Shown here piece by piece: positions 16,950 to 25,969 of a stretch of DNA of 64,000 nucleotides. A program made the translations under genes and the position numbers. The notes under the pieces were generated by a model that saw nothing but the letters and a program-made list of their open reading frames with translations, had not been told where the DNA came from and did no database searches. The stretch comes from Nakamurella sp. A5-74. GTDB taxonomy: Bacteria > Actinomycetota > Actinomycetes > Mycobacteriales > Nakamurellaceae. The DNA lies in assembly GCF_040438885.1 (NCBI RefSeq), contig NZ_CP159218.1, forward strand, positions 4,588,001 to 4,652,000, written 5' to 3'. The stretch's first letter is position 1, and each line of letters starts with the position of its first letter.

Positions 16950-17576
16950 ATGGCGGCAGCCTCCGCACGCCCTCCGCGATCCGGCAGCGACGTGCTGGAG
17001 CTGGCGGTGCTGGGACTGCTGGCGGACGGTCCCACCCACGGTTATGCACTCAAACAGCGGTTGTCCGCTGTGCTCGGCACGTTCCGGGCGTTCTCCTTCG
17101 GCTCGCTCTACCCGACGTTGAAGCGGCTGACCGTTGCCGGATTCGTCCTCGACCAGCACGTGCCCGTCGACGTCGATGCCGTTCCGCTGACCTCCAGACG
17201 GTCGAGGGTGATCTACGTGATCACGCCCGACGGCAAGGAACGGCTCACCGACCTGCTCGCCGATGCCGGTCCGCAGACCTGGTCGGACGACGGATTCGGC
17301 GTCCACCTCGCGTTCTTCGCCCGCACCCCGTCACCGATCAGGGTGCGGATCCTCGAGGGCCGGCGGCGGCGCATCGAGGAGGGGCGGGAATCGCGGCGGT
17401 CCGCCCTGACCAGGGCCGCCGAACGGCTCGACCGGTACACCGCCGAACTCCACCAGCTCGGACTCGACGCCGCCGACCGGGAAGTGCGGTGGCTCGATGA
17501 GCTCATCGCTCACGAGCGGGAGCACCACGCCGGCGGACCGCCCTGCGCCTATCCCGATCCACCGGGTGCCGACTGA
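16950..17576 (+). CDS. PadR family transcriptional regulator beside ino1
   Basis: 208 residues. The winged helix domain (about 15-100) has [21 protein letters not shown] and the [16 protein letters not shown] recognition region, diagnostic of PadR. The C-terminal half (about 115-190) is a charged helical dimerisation region (Vir_act_alpha_C type). ATG at 16950 follows GGGAGGG. It is located 187 bases upstream of ino1 in the same direction, an arrangement I recall from mycobacteria (Rv0047c/ino1). It probably represses its own promoter through the tandem palindromes at 16883-16908. Confidence 0.92.
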   Translation: MAAASARPPRSGSDVLELAVLGLLADGPTHGYALKQRLSAVLGTFRAFSFGSLYPTLKRLTVAGFVLDQHVPVDVDAVPLTSRRSRVIYVITPDGKERLTDLLADAGPQTWSDDGFGVHLAFFARTPSPIRVRILEGRRRRIEEGRESRRSALTRAAERLDRYTAELHQLGLDAADREVRWLDELIAHEREHHAGGPPCAYPDPPGAD

Positions 17577-17631
17577 ACGTACCGGCGCTGCTGAGTCGAT
17601 GGCCTGCCACCCCACCGAGCCCGGCGCCCCA

Positions 17632-17683
17632 GCCCACCGCCCCTGCCCACCGCCCCAGCCCACCGCCCCAGCCCACCGCCCCA
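17632..17683. repeat. Four 13-bp tandem repeats in the ino1 leader
   Basis: GCCCACCGCCCCA is repeated at 17632 (last base T), 17645, 17658 and 17671, then decays. The array lies 81-132 bases before the ino1 start codon. Four copies with no gap look like slipped-strand expansion; copy number could vary between strains. Confidence 0.85.
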
Positions 17684-17763
17684 GCCCAGTGGGCCCCCCA
17701 CCTCGTCCCGCCACCCCACCCCACCCGGCAGTCCGCTGCCGGGACGAAGAACAGGAACCCTCG

Positions 17764-18894
17764 ATGTCCGCTGCTGTGCCCGTCCCCGATTCCGCAGCCG
17801 AACAGCGCACCGCCGGTCATGGCACCCACCCGATCCGGGTCGCGATCGTCGGGGTGGGCAACTGCGCCTCCTCGTTGATCCAGGGGGTGCAGTACTACCG
17901 GGACGCCGAGCCGGGCACCACCGTCCCCGGCCTGATGCACGTCCAGTTCGGCCAGTACCACGTCTCCGACCTGCAGTTCGTGCTCGCACTCGACGTCGAT
18001 GCGAACAAGGTCGGCGTCGACCTCAGCAAGGCCATCACGGCGAGCGAGAACAACACCATCACCTTCGCGGAGGTGCCGCCGCTGGGCGTCACGGTGCAGC
18101 GCGGCCACACCCTCGACGGGCTCGGCAAGTACTACCAGCAAATGATCGACGAGTCCGACGCCGAACCGGTCGACGTGGTCGCCGCGTTGCGGGAGGCGCA
18201 GGTCGACGTGCTCGTCTGCTACCTGCCGGTCGGCAGCGAGGACGCCGCGAAGTTCTATGCGCAGTGCGCCATCGACGCGGGGGTGGCCTTCGTCAACGCA
18301 CTGCCGGTGTTCATCGCCGGCACCCCGGAATGGGCCGAGAAGTTCCGGGCCGCAGGGGTTCCCATCGTCGGCGACGACATCAAGAGCCAGGTCGGCGCAA
18401 CCATCACCCACCGGGTGATGGCCAAGCTGTTCGCCGATCGCGGCGTGGTGCTCGACCGGACCCTGCAGTTGAACGTCGGCGGCAACATGGACTTCATGAA
18501 CATGCTCGAGCGCGAGCGCCTGGAGTCGAAGAAGATCTCCAAGACGCAGGCCGTCACCTCACAAGTGGGCCACGACCTGGGTGCACGCAACGTACACATC
18601 GGCCCGAGCGACTACGTCTCCTGGCTGGACGACCGCAAGTGGGCCTACGTCCGCTTGGAGGGTCGGGCCTTCGGTGACGTCCCGCTGAACCTCGAGTACA
18701 AGCTGGAGGTCTGGGACTCCCCGAACTCGGCCGGCGTGATCATCGACGCGGTACGCGCCGCCAAGATCGCCCTCGACCGCGGCCAGGGCGGCCCGGTGCT
18801 CTCGGCGTCGTCGTACTTCATGAAGAGCCCGCCGGAGCAGTACGGCGACGACGTCGCCCGCGACAAGGTGGAGGCCTTCATCCGCGGCGAGTGA
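17764..18894 (+). CDS. ino1: Inositol-3-phosphate synthase (actinobacterial type)
   Basis: 376 residues. It converts glucose 6-phosphate to 1L-myo-inositol 1-phosphate with NAD, feeding phosphatidylinositol and mycothiol synthesis. The Rossmann motif VGVGNCASS is near residue 25; substrate and NAD-binding stretches include [35 protein letters not shown] and the [11 protein letters not shown] loop. The ATG at 17764 follows AGGAA at 17753-17757; a long open extension upstream runs through the tandem repeats and is not considered coding. The upstream PadR gene may be co-transcribed. Confidence 0.96.
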   Translation: MSAAVPVPDSAAEQRTAGHGTHPIRVAIVGVGNCASSLIQGVQYYRDAEPGTTVPGLMHVQFGQYHVSDLQFVLALDVDANKVGVDLSKAITASENNTITFAEVPPLGVTVQRGHTLDGLGKYYQQMIDESDAEPVDVVAALREAQVDVLVCYLPVGSEDAAKFYAQCAIDAGVAFVNALPVFIAGTPEWAEKFRAAGVPIVGDDIKSQVGATITHRVMAKLFADRGVVLDRTLQLNVGGNMDFMNMLERERLESKKISKTQAVTSQVGHDLGARNVHIGPSDYVSWLDDRKWAYVRLEGRAFGDVPLNLEYKLEVWDSPNSAGVIIDAVRAAKIALDRGQGGPVLSASSYFMKSPPEQYGDDVARDKVEAFIRGE

Positions 18895-18900
18895 CTCGGA

Positions 18901-19032
18901 CGGTGGTCGAGCGACGTCACCGGTGATCGAGCCATTTCACCGGTGACCGAGCAAACGACGAAGGAGCGCGACGAGATCCCACCCCGACACGACCGACTCT
19001 CGCCGATCGAGCGACGAAGGAGTCGAGATCCC
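18901..19032 (-). repeat. Dispersed intergenic repeat, copies A1 and A2
   Basis: 18901-18980 begins with CGGTGGTCGAGCGACG and ends in AAGGAGCGCGACGAGATCCC, with an internal triplication of the GGTGA(T/C)CGAGC word. 19005-19032 is a compact copy (GATCGAGCGACGAAGGAG then TCGAGATCCC). Both are in the opposite orientation to the copies at 21440, 37123, 45355 and 53748. Confidence 0.7.
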
Positions 19033-19049
19033 GTCAGATCGCCAGCCGG

Positions 19050-19129
19050 GTGACGAGGATGTGGCCCTCGATCCGCGTTTCTGCAGGAACTCCTGCGGAA
19101 TCAACGATCGAGGGCCACCAGTTCGTCAC
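19050..19129. repeat. Nested dyad element 1 (80 bp, centred at 19089.5)
   Basis: Outer arms of 24 bases (19050-19073 and 19106-19129) match at 20 positions, with the mismatches confined to one 4-base block. Inner arms of 10 bases (TTCTGCAGGA at 19079-19088, TCCTGCGGAA at 19091-19100) match at nine. Both arm pairs share exactly the same centre. As RNA this would be a long stem with one internal loop; as DNA, a large operator-like or recombination-type dyad. Confidence 0.75.
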
Positions 19130-19131
19130 TT

Positions 19132-19232
19132 GCCGGGCGCAGGTGTCGGAAAGTGGCCGCCCGTCGCGCATTTCCGCAGAGCGTCCTGCAAGTTCTCGAA
19201 TCCGGCGGCCGTTCTCCGACACCGTCGCCGGC
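19132..19232. repeat. Nested dyad element 2 (about 100 bp, centred at 19182.5)
   Basis: GTGTCGGA (19143-19150) pairs with TCCGACAC (19215-19222), and GGCCGCC (19155-19161) with GGCGGCC (19204-19210). Outermost GCCGG/CCGGC pair with a one-base offset, and an inner GCAG/CTGC stem shares the centre. The inner sequence TTTCCGCAG...TCCTGC resembles that of element 1, so the two look like diverged copies lying side by side, centres 93 bases apart. Confidence 0.65.
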
Positions 19233-19523
19233 ACCCGACCCTGCGGCTGTGCCGTTCGAAGTCGTGACGCCGTCCCGGGCCCCCGCGCCGCACGCGGTTC
19301 GGCACGGATACGTGCTCGCAGCGCCTGTTCGGCGTTTTCACGCCGACCCCGTGGGCGCCGGTGGATCCGTTCGGCACGATGACGTGTCCCGGTGCCGGGT
19401 CGGTGTTCTTGTGCCGAACACCGTCGTCCGGGTCAGGAACCGGGGTCACACGGGAACCACAGCGGGCGCTGGTTCGCTGTAGACAGGGAGTGGACGGCCC
19501 GCATCACACGAAGGAGCACTGCC

Positions 19524-19817
19524 ATGGGATTCATCTTCACGCTCATCGCCCTGGTCGGGCTGCTGGCCGCCCTCGGCTACGCCGGCTTCCTGTGGCAGTT
19601 CGACAAGGTTGCGCAGAAGCGGGCCGGCGGCGAGGTGGCGCGGCAGCGGATCAAGAAGCGGATGCCGCTCGCCCTCGGCTCCACGGCCGCTGCGGCACTC
19701 GGCCTGATCATCACTGCGGCCTCGGGAACGGGTGGCGACATCCTGGGCATCATCCTGGCCGGTGGCGCGGGCGTGTGGTCGGCGAGCCAGATCGGACAGG
19801 CGAACAAGCAGCTCTGA
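19524..19817 (+). CDS. Small hypothetical membrane protein
   Basis: 97 residues. A hydrophobic N-terminal helix (about 3-22) is followed by a basic cytoplasmic loop (RQRIKKRM) and a hydrophobic C-terminal half with one or two further helices (about 50-85). ATG at 19524 is supported by AAGGAG at 19511-19516. No family was recognised. It is isolated between the repeat-rich patch and a symporter gene. Confidence 0.75.
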   Translation: MGFIFTLIALVGLLAALGYAGFLWQFDKVAQKRAGGEVARQRIKKRMPLALGSTAAAALGLIITAASGTGGDILGIILAGGAGVWSASQIGQANKQL

Positions 19818-20076
19818 GGCCTCGGGCACCTGCCGGTGGGTGATCTGCCACACGAGCAGCATCATCGGCGCTGGTCAGCGTCCTGCTCGGTGACCTGTGC
19901 CGGCGCGCGCGGAGTAGCGTCGTTCGCTGTGGACACCTGGGGACTGACGCGCCGGCGGCACGTCGACTTCGGACGGATCCACAGCGCGATCTGACGCGGT
20001 CGGCGCTGTGACTCCGTCCCGCTGACCCGTCCCCGCTGCGCGCCTGCCACGGGGACACCCCCGAAAGGCCCTCCCC
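19818..20076. other. Intergenic region before the symporter gene
   Basis: 259 bases, no gene recognised. CGCTGTGGA (19925-19933) and TCCACAGCG (19978-19986) are a perfect 9-base inverted pair separated by 44 bases, which could close a large RNA loop. No promoter of good quality was identified. Confidence 0.35.
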
Positions 20077-21417
20077 GTGCGTGCTCTGCTCCGTCGTGTC
20101 CCCTTCGCTGCCCAGGTGCTGCTCGCCCTGGTACTCGGCGTCCTCATCGGGCTGGTCGCCCGGTCCATCGGCCCGGTCGCCGACGGCACCCCGAACTGGT
20201 TGACCACCACCCTCAAGACCATCGGCTCGACGTTCGTCAGCCTGCTCCGGGTGATCGTGATCCCGTTGATCATCACCGCCGTGATCGCCAGCATCGCCAA
20301 CCTGCAGAAGGTCGGCAACGCGGCGCGGCTGGCCGGCAAGACGTTGCTGTGGTTCGCCGGCACCGCTCTGATCGCTGTATTGATCGGCATCGGTCTCGGG
20401 CTGGTGTTCCGGCCGGGCGACCACACCTCGGTGGCCGCCGACGCGGCGACGACGGTCGGCACCCAGGGCTCGTGGTGGGACTTCCTGCTCGGCCTCGTGC
20501 CGTCCAACTTCCTGGGGCTCGAGGCCTCGACGTCCGGCTCCGCCGACTCCGGGTTCGACACCTCGCTGTCGTTCAACGTGCTGCAGCTGTTGGTGATCGC
20601 GGTGGCGATCGGTATCGCCGCCCTCAAGGTCGGCCCCGCCGCGAAGCCGTTCCTGGACTTCAACGCCGCGCTGCTGGCCATCGTGCAGAAGGTGCTCTGG
20701 TGGATCATCCGACTGGCCCCGATCGGCACCCTCGGCCTGATCGCCACCGCCACCGCCAGCTACGGCTGGAACTCCCTCGCCAGCCTGGGCGTCTTCACCA
20801 TCGCCGTCTATGTCGGCCTGGCCCTCGTGTTGTTCGTCGTCTACCCGATCCTGTTGCGGGTCAACGGGCTGTCGCCGCGCAAGTTCTTCGCCGGTGCCTG
20901 GCCAGCGATCCAGCTGGGGTTCGTCTCGCGCTCCTCGATCGGCACCCTGCCGGTGACCGAGCGGGTGACGGTCGACAACCTCGGCGTCCCGCGGGAGTAC
21001 GCGAGCTTCGCGGTGCCGCTGGGCGCCACCACCAAGATGGACGGCTGTGCGGCGATCTATCCGGCACTGTCGGCGATCTTCGTCGCGCAGTTCTTCAACA
21101 TCGACCTGTCGTTCGGTGACTACCTGCTGATCGTGCTGGTCTCGGTGGTCGGCTCGGCGGCGACCGCCGGTGTGACCGGCGCCGTCGTCATGCTGACGCT
21201 CACCCTGTCGACGCTGGGGCTGCCGCTGGCCGGCGTCGGTCTGCTGCTGGCCATCGACCCCATCCTCGACATGGGCCGCACCGCGGTGAACGTCGCCGGT
21301 CAGGCGCTCATCCCGACCATCGTGGCGAAGCGGGAGAACCTTTTGGACGAAAGGACATACGACTCGGCCAGCACCGTCGATCCGTTCGCCGAGAAGAAGG
21401 AACCGGTCACCATCTGA
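20077..21417 (+). CDS. Dicarboxylate/amino acid:cation symporter (DAACS family)
   Basis: 446 residues with about eight transmembrane helices and two re-entrant loops. Family signatures are the serine-rich hairpin SRSSIGTLPVT, the cation/substrate motif GATTKMDGCAAIYP (NMDGT in glutamate carriers; here KMDGC) and the last-helix motif DPILDMGRTAVNVAGQ, whose Asp, Arg and Asn bind substrate. It imports C4-dicarboxylates or acidic amino acids with Na or protons. The arginine in DMGR favours acidic substrates. GTG at 20077 is the likely start, with GAAAGG upstream. Confidence 0.92.
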   Translation: MRALLRRVPFAAQVLLALVLGVLIGLVARSIGPVADGTPNWLTTTLKTIGSTFVSLLRVIVIPLIITAVIASIANLQKVGNAARLAGKTLLWFAGTALIAVLIGIGLGLVFRPGDHTSVAADAATTVGTQGSWWDFLLGLVPSNFLGLEASTSGSADSGFDTSLSFNVLQLLVIAVAIGIAALKVGPAAKPFLDFNAALLAIVQKVLWWIIRLAPIGTLGLIATATASYGWNSLASLGVFTIAVYVGLALVLFVVYPILLRVNGLSPRKFFAGAWPAIQLGFVSRSSIGTLPVTERVTVDNLGVPREYASFAVPLGATTKMDGCAAIYPALSAIFVAQFFNIDLSFGDYLLIVLVSVVGSAATAGVTGAVVMLTLTLSTLGLPLAGVGLLLAIDPILDMGRTAVNVAGQALIPTIVAKRENLLDERTYDSASTVDPFAEKKEPVTI

Positions 21418-21709
21418 CGGGCTCGCTGATTGCCGACGGGGTCTCGACTCGTTCGTTCCTCACTCGCTCGACCAGCGAGGGTTTTCGATGTCCGGCACGG
21501 TCCGTCGTACCGGCATCGACCTCGGGCTGGCTCCCTCGGACGGCAGTGGTGCGCCACGACATCTGCTCCGGGCAGACAGATCGGACACAGCGGGACCTTT
21601 GTTCTGGTCCACCTCCGGTCTGATCGTCACCCAGCACCAGCGCGCACCGTTGCTGGGCGCGTGGAAGATCAGCGGATGAGTACGGCGGGCGACCAGCGAC
21701 GGTTCGAGA
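21418..21709. other. Intergenic region with a dispersed repeat
   Basis: 292 bases between the convergent symporter and sthA genes. The only recognisable element is repeat copy B at 21440-21479. A 63-codon open frame at 21488-21679 lacks family resemblance and a good start site and is not called. Confidence 0.45.
21440..21479 (+). repeat. Dispersed intergenic repeat, copy B
   Basis: Starts GGTCTCGACTCGTTCG and ends CTCGCTCGACCAGCGAG. It lies 22 bases after the symporter stop codon. The core words match copies at 37123, 45355 and 53748. Confidence 0.75.
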
Positions 21710-23146
21710 TCACTCCGGCAGCTCGTGCACCTGTGAGCTGCCGGTGACCCGGGCGATGGCGCGCATCTTGTTGGCAGCGTCGAGCGCGGCGACCTTGTAC
21801 GACTCGGCCAGCGTCGGGTAGTTGAAGACCGCGTCGACCAGGTAGTCGACGGTGCCGTCGAGGCCCATCACGGTCTGGCCGATGTGCACCAGCTCGGTGG
21901 CGTTGCTGCCGAAGACGTGCACCCCCAACAACTTCCGGGTCTCGGCGTGCACGAGCAGCTTGAGCATCCCGTAGGAGTCGCCCAGGATCGCGCCCCGCGC
22001 GAGCTCCCGGTACCGGGCCACGCCCACCTCGAACGGCACGTTCTCGGCGGTCAGGTCGTCCTCGCTGCGGCCGACGTAGCTCACCTCGGGGATCGTGTAG
22101 ATGCCGATCGGCTGCACCTCGACCTCCTGGCTGATCCCCACCGGCTCACCGAAGGCGTGGTAGGCGGCGCGACGACCCTGTTCCATCGACGTCGCGGCCA
22201 GCGCCGGGAAGCCGATCACGTCGCCGACGGCGTAGATGTGTTCCACCGAGGTCCGGAAGTGCTCGTCGACATCGATCCGGCCGCGGTCGGCGGCGGTGAG
22301 GCCCGCCGCCTCCAGGTTCAGCCCGTCCGTCACCCCCTGACGTCCCGCGGAGTAGAGCACCGTGTCCGCCGGGATCTTCTTGCCGGACTCCAGGATCGTC
22401 AGCGTGCCGCCCTGGTGCCGCTCGACCATCCGCACGCTCTCGGAGAACCGGAAGGTGACGGCATGATCGCGCAGCTGGTACTGCAGGGCCTCGATGATCT
22501 CCCGGTCGCAGAAGTCGAGCATCGAGGCACGCTTCTCCACGACCGTCACCTTCGTGCCGAGGGCGGCGAACATCGAGGCGTACTCGATGCCGATCACCCC
22601 GGCCCCGACCACCACCATCGAGTTGGGCACCGATTCGAGGTTGAGGATCTGGTCGGAGTCCACGATGGTCCTGCCGTCGAAGTCGACGCTCGGTGGCCGG
22701 GCCGGCTTGGTGCCGACCGCGATGACGATCTTGTCGGCCGACAGCAGCCGCTGGTTGCCGGTGCCGTCGTCCACCACCAGCTCGTGCGGACCGGAGAACT
22801 TCGCGAGGCCCGGGATCAGCGCAACCTTGTTGCGGGACAACTGGTTCCGGATGACGTCGATCTCCCGATCGATGACGTGCTGGGTCCGCGCCGACAGGTC
22901 GCCGACGGTGATGTCGTCCTTGACGCGGTACGACTGGCCATAGAGCTCGCGTTGCGTCATCCCGGTGAGGTAGAGCACCGCCTCGCGCATGGTCTTGCTC
23001 GGGATCGTGCCGGTGTTGATGCACACCCCGCCGACCATGTCGCGTCGCTCCACCACCGCCGCATGCTTGCCGAGTTTGGCAGCGGCGATGGCTGCCTTCT
23101 GACCGGCCGGGCCGGACCCGATGACGAGAAGGTCGAAGTGTTCCAC
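21710..23146 (-). CDS. sthA: Soluble pyridine nucleotide transhydrogenase
   Basis: 478 residues, cytoplasmic flavoprotein that exchanges hydride between NADPH and NAD, balancing the two pools. FAD-binding [10 protein letters not shown] is at the N-terminus, then [19 protein letters not shown]: only one cysteine is present where lipoamide dehydrogenase has CxxxxC, which fits SthA. The NAD(P) site [19 protein letters not shown] and the second FAD motif [15 protein letters not shown] are intact. The start is set at GTG 23146 ([12 protein letters not shown]) by comparison with the family; an ATG at 23197 would add 17 residues. Confidence 0.92.
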   Translation of the reverse strand: MEHFDLLVIGSGPAGQKAAIAAAKLGKHAAVVERRDMVGGVCINTGTIPSKTMREAVLYLTGMTQRELYGQSYRVKDDITVGDLSARTQHVIDREIDVIRNQLSRNKVALIPGLAKFSGPHELVVDDGTGNQRLLSADKIVIAVGTKPARPPSVDFDGRTIVDSDQILNLESVPNSMVVVGAGVIGIEYASMFAALGTKVTVVEKRASMLDFCDREIIEALQYQLRDHAVTFRFSESVRMVERHQGGTLTILESGKKIPADTVLYSAGRQGVTDGLNLEAAGLTAADRGRIDVDEHFRTSVEHIYAVGDVIGFPALAATSMEQGRRAAYHAFGEPVGISQEVEVQPIGIYTIPEVSYVGRSEDDLTAENVPFEVGVARYRELARGAILGDSYGMLKLLVHAETRKLLGVHVFGSNATELVHIGQTVMGLDGTVDYLVDAVFNYPTLAESYKVAALDAANKMRAIARVTGSSQVHELPE

Positions 23147-23265
23147 TCCGGCAGTGTGGTCGATGCCCCCCTCCGCGGGTAGGCCCGGGGTGAACATCTC
23201 GTGACGCGGAGCAGACCGGCACCCTGCGACCATCGGTCAATGGCCCGCCCCGGAGAACCGTCACC

Positions 23266-24555
23266 TCAGGCGAGGACGAAGTAGCGCAGCCACAGGTAGG
23301 GCGCTGCCACGACCACCGTCACCACGGTGACGACGACGCCCTTCCGGGTGAACTCCCAGAAGGAGATCGGGAATCCCGCGCGGGCGGCGATCCCGAGCAT
23401 CACGACGTTGGCGCTGGCCCCCACAGCGGTCATGTTGCCGCCGAAGTCAGCGCCCGCAGCGAGCGCCCACCAGAGCGCGTCGGAACGCGCAGGGTCGGCG
23501 ATGTCCTGGGTCAGGGCGAGCACCAGCGGACTCATGGTTGCGACGTAGGGGATGTTGTCGATCACTCCGGACAGCACGGCCGAGACGACCAGGATCAGCA
23601 TCACCGCCAGCAGCGCATTGCCGCCGGTGGCGTTCGCTGCGGCCTCGGCCAGCTGTCCGATGACCCCGGTCTTCACCAGGGCACCGATCATGATGAACAG
23701 GCCGGCGAAGAACAGCAGGGTCTCCCACTCGACCGCAACCAGGTACTGGTCGGGACGGGTCTGCGAGATCAGCACCAGTAGGCCGGCGCCCAGCAGGGCC
23801 ACCACCGACGGCTCGACATGGATGAGCGAATGGCTGACGAATCCGGCGAAGACCAGCGCCAGCACGATGCCGCTCTTGATCAGCAGGCCGCGATCGCGGA
23901 TGGCCTCCCGCTCGTTCAGCGTCATCACACCAGCGACCCGCTCGGGATCGACGTCGAAGGAACCCTTGAACAGTCGCGGCAGGATCAGCGTGAAGACGAC
24001 CAGCTCGATCACGACGATCGGCGCCATGTTGACCAGGAAATCGTTGAAGGTGAAGCCGGAGCGACTGCCGATGATGATGTTGGGTGGGTCGCCGATGAGG
24101 GTGGCAGCGCCGCCGATGTTGGAGGCGAAGACCTCGGCGAGCAGGAACGGAACGGGCTTGATGTCGAGACGATCGCAGACCAGCAGCGTCACCGGGGCGA
24201 TCAGCAGTACCGTGGTCACGTTGTCCAGGAACGCGGATGCGACGGCGGTGATCAGCACCAGCAGGATCATGATGTTGCGCGGAGAACCCCGGGCGCGCTT
24301 CACCGCCCAGATCGCGACGTACTCGAACACCCCCGTCCGGCGCAGCACGCCGACGATGATCATCATGCCGAGCAGCAAAAAGATGACGTTCCAGTCGATG
24401 CCGGTGTCCGCCGAGTAGAACGCGTCCTCGGCGCCGACCACCCCGATGGCCAGCACGACACCTGCGCCGCCCAGCGCGGCAGCCATCTTGGGGATCTTCT
24501 CGGTGGCGATGAAGGCATACGCGACGACGAAAACCGCGATGGCGATCCCGCTCAT
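23266..24555 (-). CDS. ArsB/NhaD-type ion transporter (SLC13/IT superfamily)
   Basis: 429 residues, 11-12 transmembrane helices in two inverted halves. The typical re-entrant motifs are [18 protein letters not shown] followed by [21 protein letters not shown] in the first half, and [17 protein letters not shown] with [18 protein letters not shown] in the second. Members move Na/H, arsenite or carboxylates; the substrate here is unknown. It follows a two-CBS-domain protein by 25 bases, so the CBS protein may sense nucleotide or ionic state and gate the transporter. Confidence 0.88.
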   Translation of the reverse strand: MSGIAIAVFVVAYAFIATEKIPKMAAALGGAGVVLAIGVVGAEDAFYSADTGIDWNVIFLLLGMMIIVGVLRRTGVFEYVAIWAVKRARGSPRNIMILLVLITAVASAFLDNVTTVLLIAPVTLLVCDRLDIKPVPFLLAEVFASNIGGAATLIGDPPNIIIGSRSGFTFNDFLVNMAPIVVIELVVFTLILPRLFKGSFDVDPERVAGVMTLNEREAIRDRGLLIKSGIVLALVFAGFVSHSLIHVEPSVVALLGAGLLVLISQTRPDQYLVAVEWETLLFFAGLFIMIGALVKTGVIGQLAEAAANATGGNALLAVMLILVVSAVLSGVIDNIPYVATMSPLVLALTQDIADPARSDALWWALAAGADFGGNMTAVGASANVVMLGIAARAGFPISFWEFTRKGVVVTVVTVVVAAPYLWLRYFVLA

Positions 24556-24580
24556 CGGGCACAGCCCTCCCCGTCGGTGG

Positions 24581-25027
24581 TCAGTGGTGGTCCAGGGCGA
24601 TCTCGAGCAACCGGGACGCAGTCACCACGCCCGCCAGCCGCCGCCCCTGCATGACCGCGACCATCGGACAGCGCATCCTGGCCATCACGGCCGCCACCTC
24701 CACCAATGTGTCGTCGATCTCGACGCGGGGCAGCTCGGGTGTCTGCCGGGGGAGCAGGGACCGTACCGAACGTCCCGCCAAGCGGTCAGCCAGGTGGTCG
24801 GACATCGACTCGTCCAGTACACCCGCGAGCGACGGGTCGTCCTGGACATAGCTCGGCACCAGGAACTGCACCACCTCTGACGCCGGCAGCAGAGCCACCG
24901 GCACCCCGTCGGTGTCGATCACCACCAGTCCGGGCAGGCGACGCTCGGCCAACAGCCGGGCAGCCTGCAGCGCATCGGAGTCCTGGCCGACGACCGGGAA
25001 CTCCTCGAACATCTCGGCGGCTCGCAT
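24581..25027 (-). CDS. CBS-domain pair protein coupled to the ion transporter
   Basis: 148 residues forming one Bateman module: CBS1 about 6-60 ([21 protein letters not shown]) and CBS2 about 95-145 ([23 protein letters not shown]). Such modules bind adenosine nucleotides and change shape. There is no catalytic domain. The short gap to the transporter gene indicates a shared transcript and a probable regulatory role for the transporter. Confidence 0.85.
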   Translation of the reverse strand: MRAAEMFEEFPVVGQDSDALQAARLLAERRLPGLVVIDTDGVPVALLPASEVVQFLVPSYVQDDPSLAGVLDESMSDHLADRLAGRSVRSLLPRQTPELPRVEIDDTLVEVAAVMARMRCPMVAVMQGRRLAGVVTASRLLEIALDHH

Positions 25028-25141
25028 GCATCCACGCTAGGCGGCGATCGACCCGCGCGCTTCTCCGGGTCACCAGGTTCTCGCCTCGGGTGCCACCGAT
25101 CTACGGACAGCGTCGCACCGCGGTTCCGCGTCGATCGTCGT

Positions 25142-25172
25142 CGACCTGTAGAAACAAGACCGACCTGTAGAA
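25142..25172. promoter_or_regulatory. Direct repeat upstream of the VIT transporter
   Basis: CGACCTGTAGAA occurs at 25142-25153 and 25161-25172, a 19-base step that places both on nearly the same helical face. It lies 58-88 bases before the VIT start. It may be a regulator site, possibly metal-responsive given the gene; unproven. Confidence 0.3.
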
Positions 25173-25229
25173 CCGACACCGACGATCTGCCCTCCTGCAC
25201 CGCGAGGGACGACAGAACCGGGAGCGAGC

Positions 25230-25958
25230 GTGGACGAGCGGAACCCTCCGGCGGGATCCGACCGCGGCTGGGCCGATCATCGCCACCGCGACGTCTCCGG
25301 CGGCTGGCTCCGGCCGACGGTCTTCGGCGCTGTCGACGGTCTCGTCACCAACGCCTCGCTGATCGCCGGGGTCGGTGGTGTCGGCGTCTCGGCCCACACC
25401 ATCGTGCTGACCGGGCTGGCCGGGTTGGTCGCCGGCGCCTTCTCGATGGGCACCGGTGAGTACATCTCGGTGACGAACCAGAACGAGCTAGTGCAGGCCG
25501 AGGTCGCGGTGGAGAAGCGGATGCACGAGCAGTTCCCGGACGCCGAGAGGGCCGAGCTGGCGGAACGGTTCGAGTCCTACGGCGCAGACCGGCAGACCGC
25601 GCAGCGGATGTCGGAAGCGGTCTCCTCCGATGCCGACAAGGCGCTGCAGTTCCATGCCAGGGAGGAGCTGGGCGTCGACCCTGACGACCTGCCGTCGCCG
25701 CTGCTGGCCGGGAGCGCCAGCTTGGTCGCCTTCTCGCTCGGCGCCGTCCTGCCGCTGCTGCCCTACCTGCTCGGCGTCGCCTGGCTCTGGCTCGCCATGC
25801 TGATCGCCGGCGTTGCGCTGCTGGTCGGCGGCATGGTGGTCGGCAGGCTGACGGGGCGCTCGCTGCTGCGCGCCGGGGTCCGCCAACTGCTGCTCGGCGC
25901 CCTCGCAGTCGTCGTCACCTTCGGGGTCGGACAGCTGATCGGAATTTCGGTCGCCTGA
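25230..25958 (+). CDS. VIT1/CCC1 family iron/manganese transporter
   Basis: 242 residues, five transmembrane helices. The helix 1 signature FGAVDGLVTNASLIAGVGG and helix 2 GAFSMGTGEYISVTNQNEL are diagnostic. A hydrophilic loop rich in Glu and Asp (about 80-150) corresponds to the metal-binding region of the family. It moves Fe2+ or Mn2+ out of the cytoplasm to prevent toxicity. GTG at 25230 follows GGGAGCG. Monocistronic; it converges with the permease gene. Confidence 0.92.
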   Translation: MDERNPPAGSDRGWADHRHRDVSGGWLRPTVFGAVDGLVTNASLIAGVGGVGVSAHTIVLTGLAGLVAGAFSMGTGEYISVTNQNELVQAEVAVEKRMHEQFPDAERAELAERFESYGADRQTAQRMSEAVSSDADKALQFHAREELGVDPDDLPSPLLAGSASLVAFSLGAVLPLLPYLLGVAWLWLAMLIAGVALLVGGMVVGRLTGRSLLRAGVRQLLLGALAVVVTFGVGQLIGISVA

Positions 25959-25969
25959 GCCCTCCGGTA

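Larger units (their letters stand above)
18895..19523. other. 629-bp non-coding patch rich in repeats and dyads
   Basis: No convincing gene. It contains two copies of the dispersed GATCGAGCGACGAAGGAG-type repeat (18901-18980 and 19005-19032), two nested dyad elements (19050-19129 and 19132-19232), a near-duplicated GTTCGGCACG...ACGTG word at 19297 and 19369, and two further hairpins: TCGGCGT/ACGCCGA at 19329-19346 and GGTGTTC/GAACACC at 19402-19422. Short open frames in both directions through the dyads are a consequence of the symmetry. Confidence 0.7.

Noticed and set aside
19034-19382. Two overlapping short open frames on opposite strands with similar translations
   Set aside because: The similarity comes from the inverted-repeat symmetry of the DNA, not from coding; no ribosome binding sites.
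21488-21679. 63-codon gene after the symporter
   Set aside because: No ribosome binding site, no family resemblance, and it starts within a dispersed-repeat region.
21710-23146. Lipoamide dehydrogenase
   Set aside because: The redox-active CxxxxC pair is absent; [14 protein letters not shown] is the SthA form.
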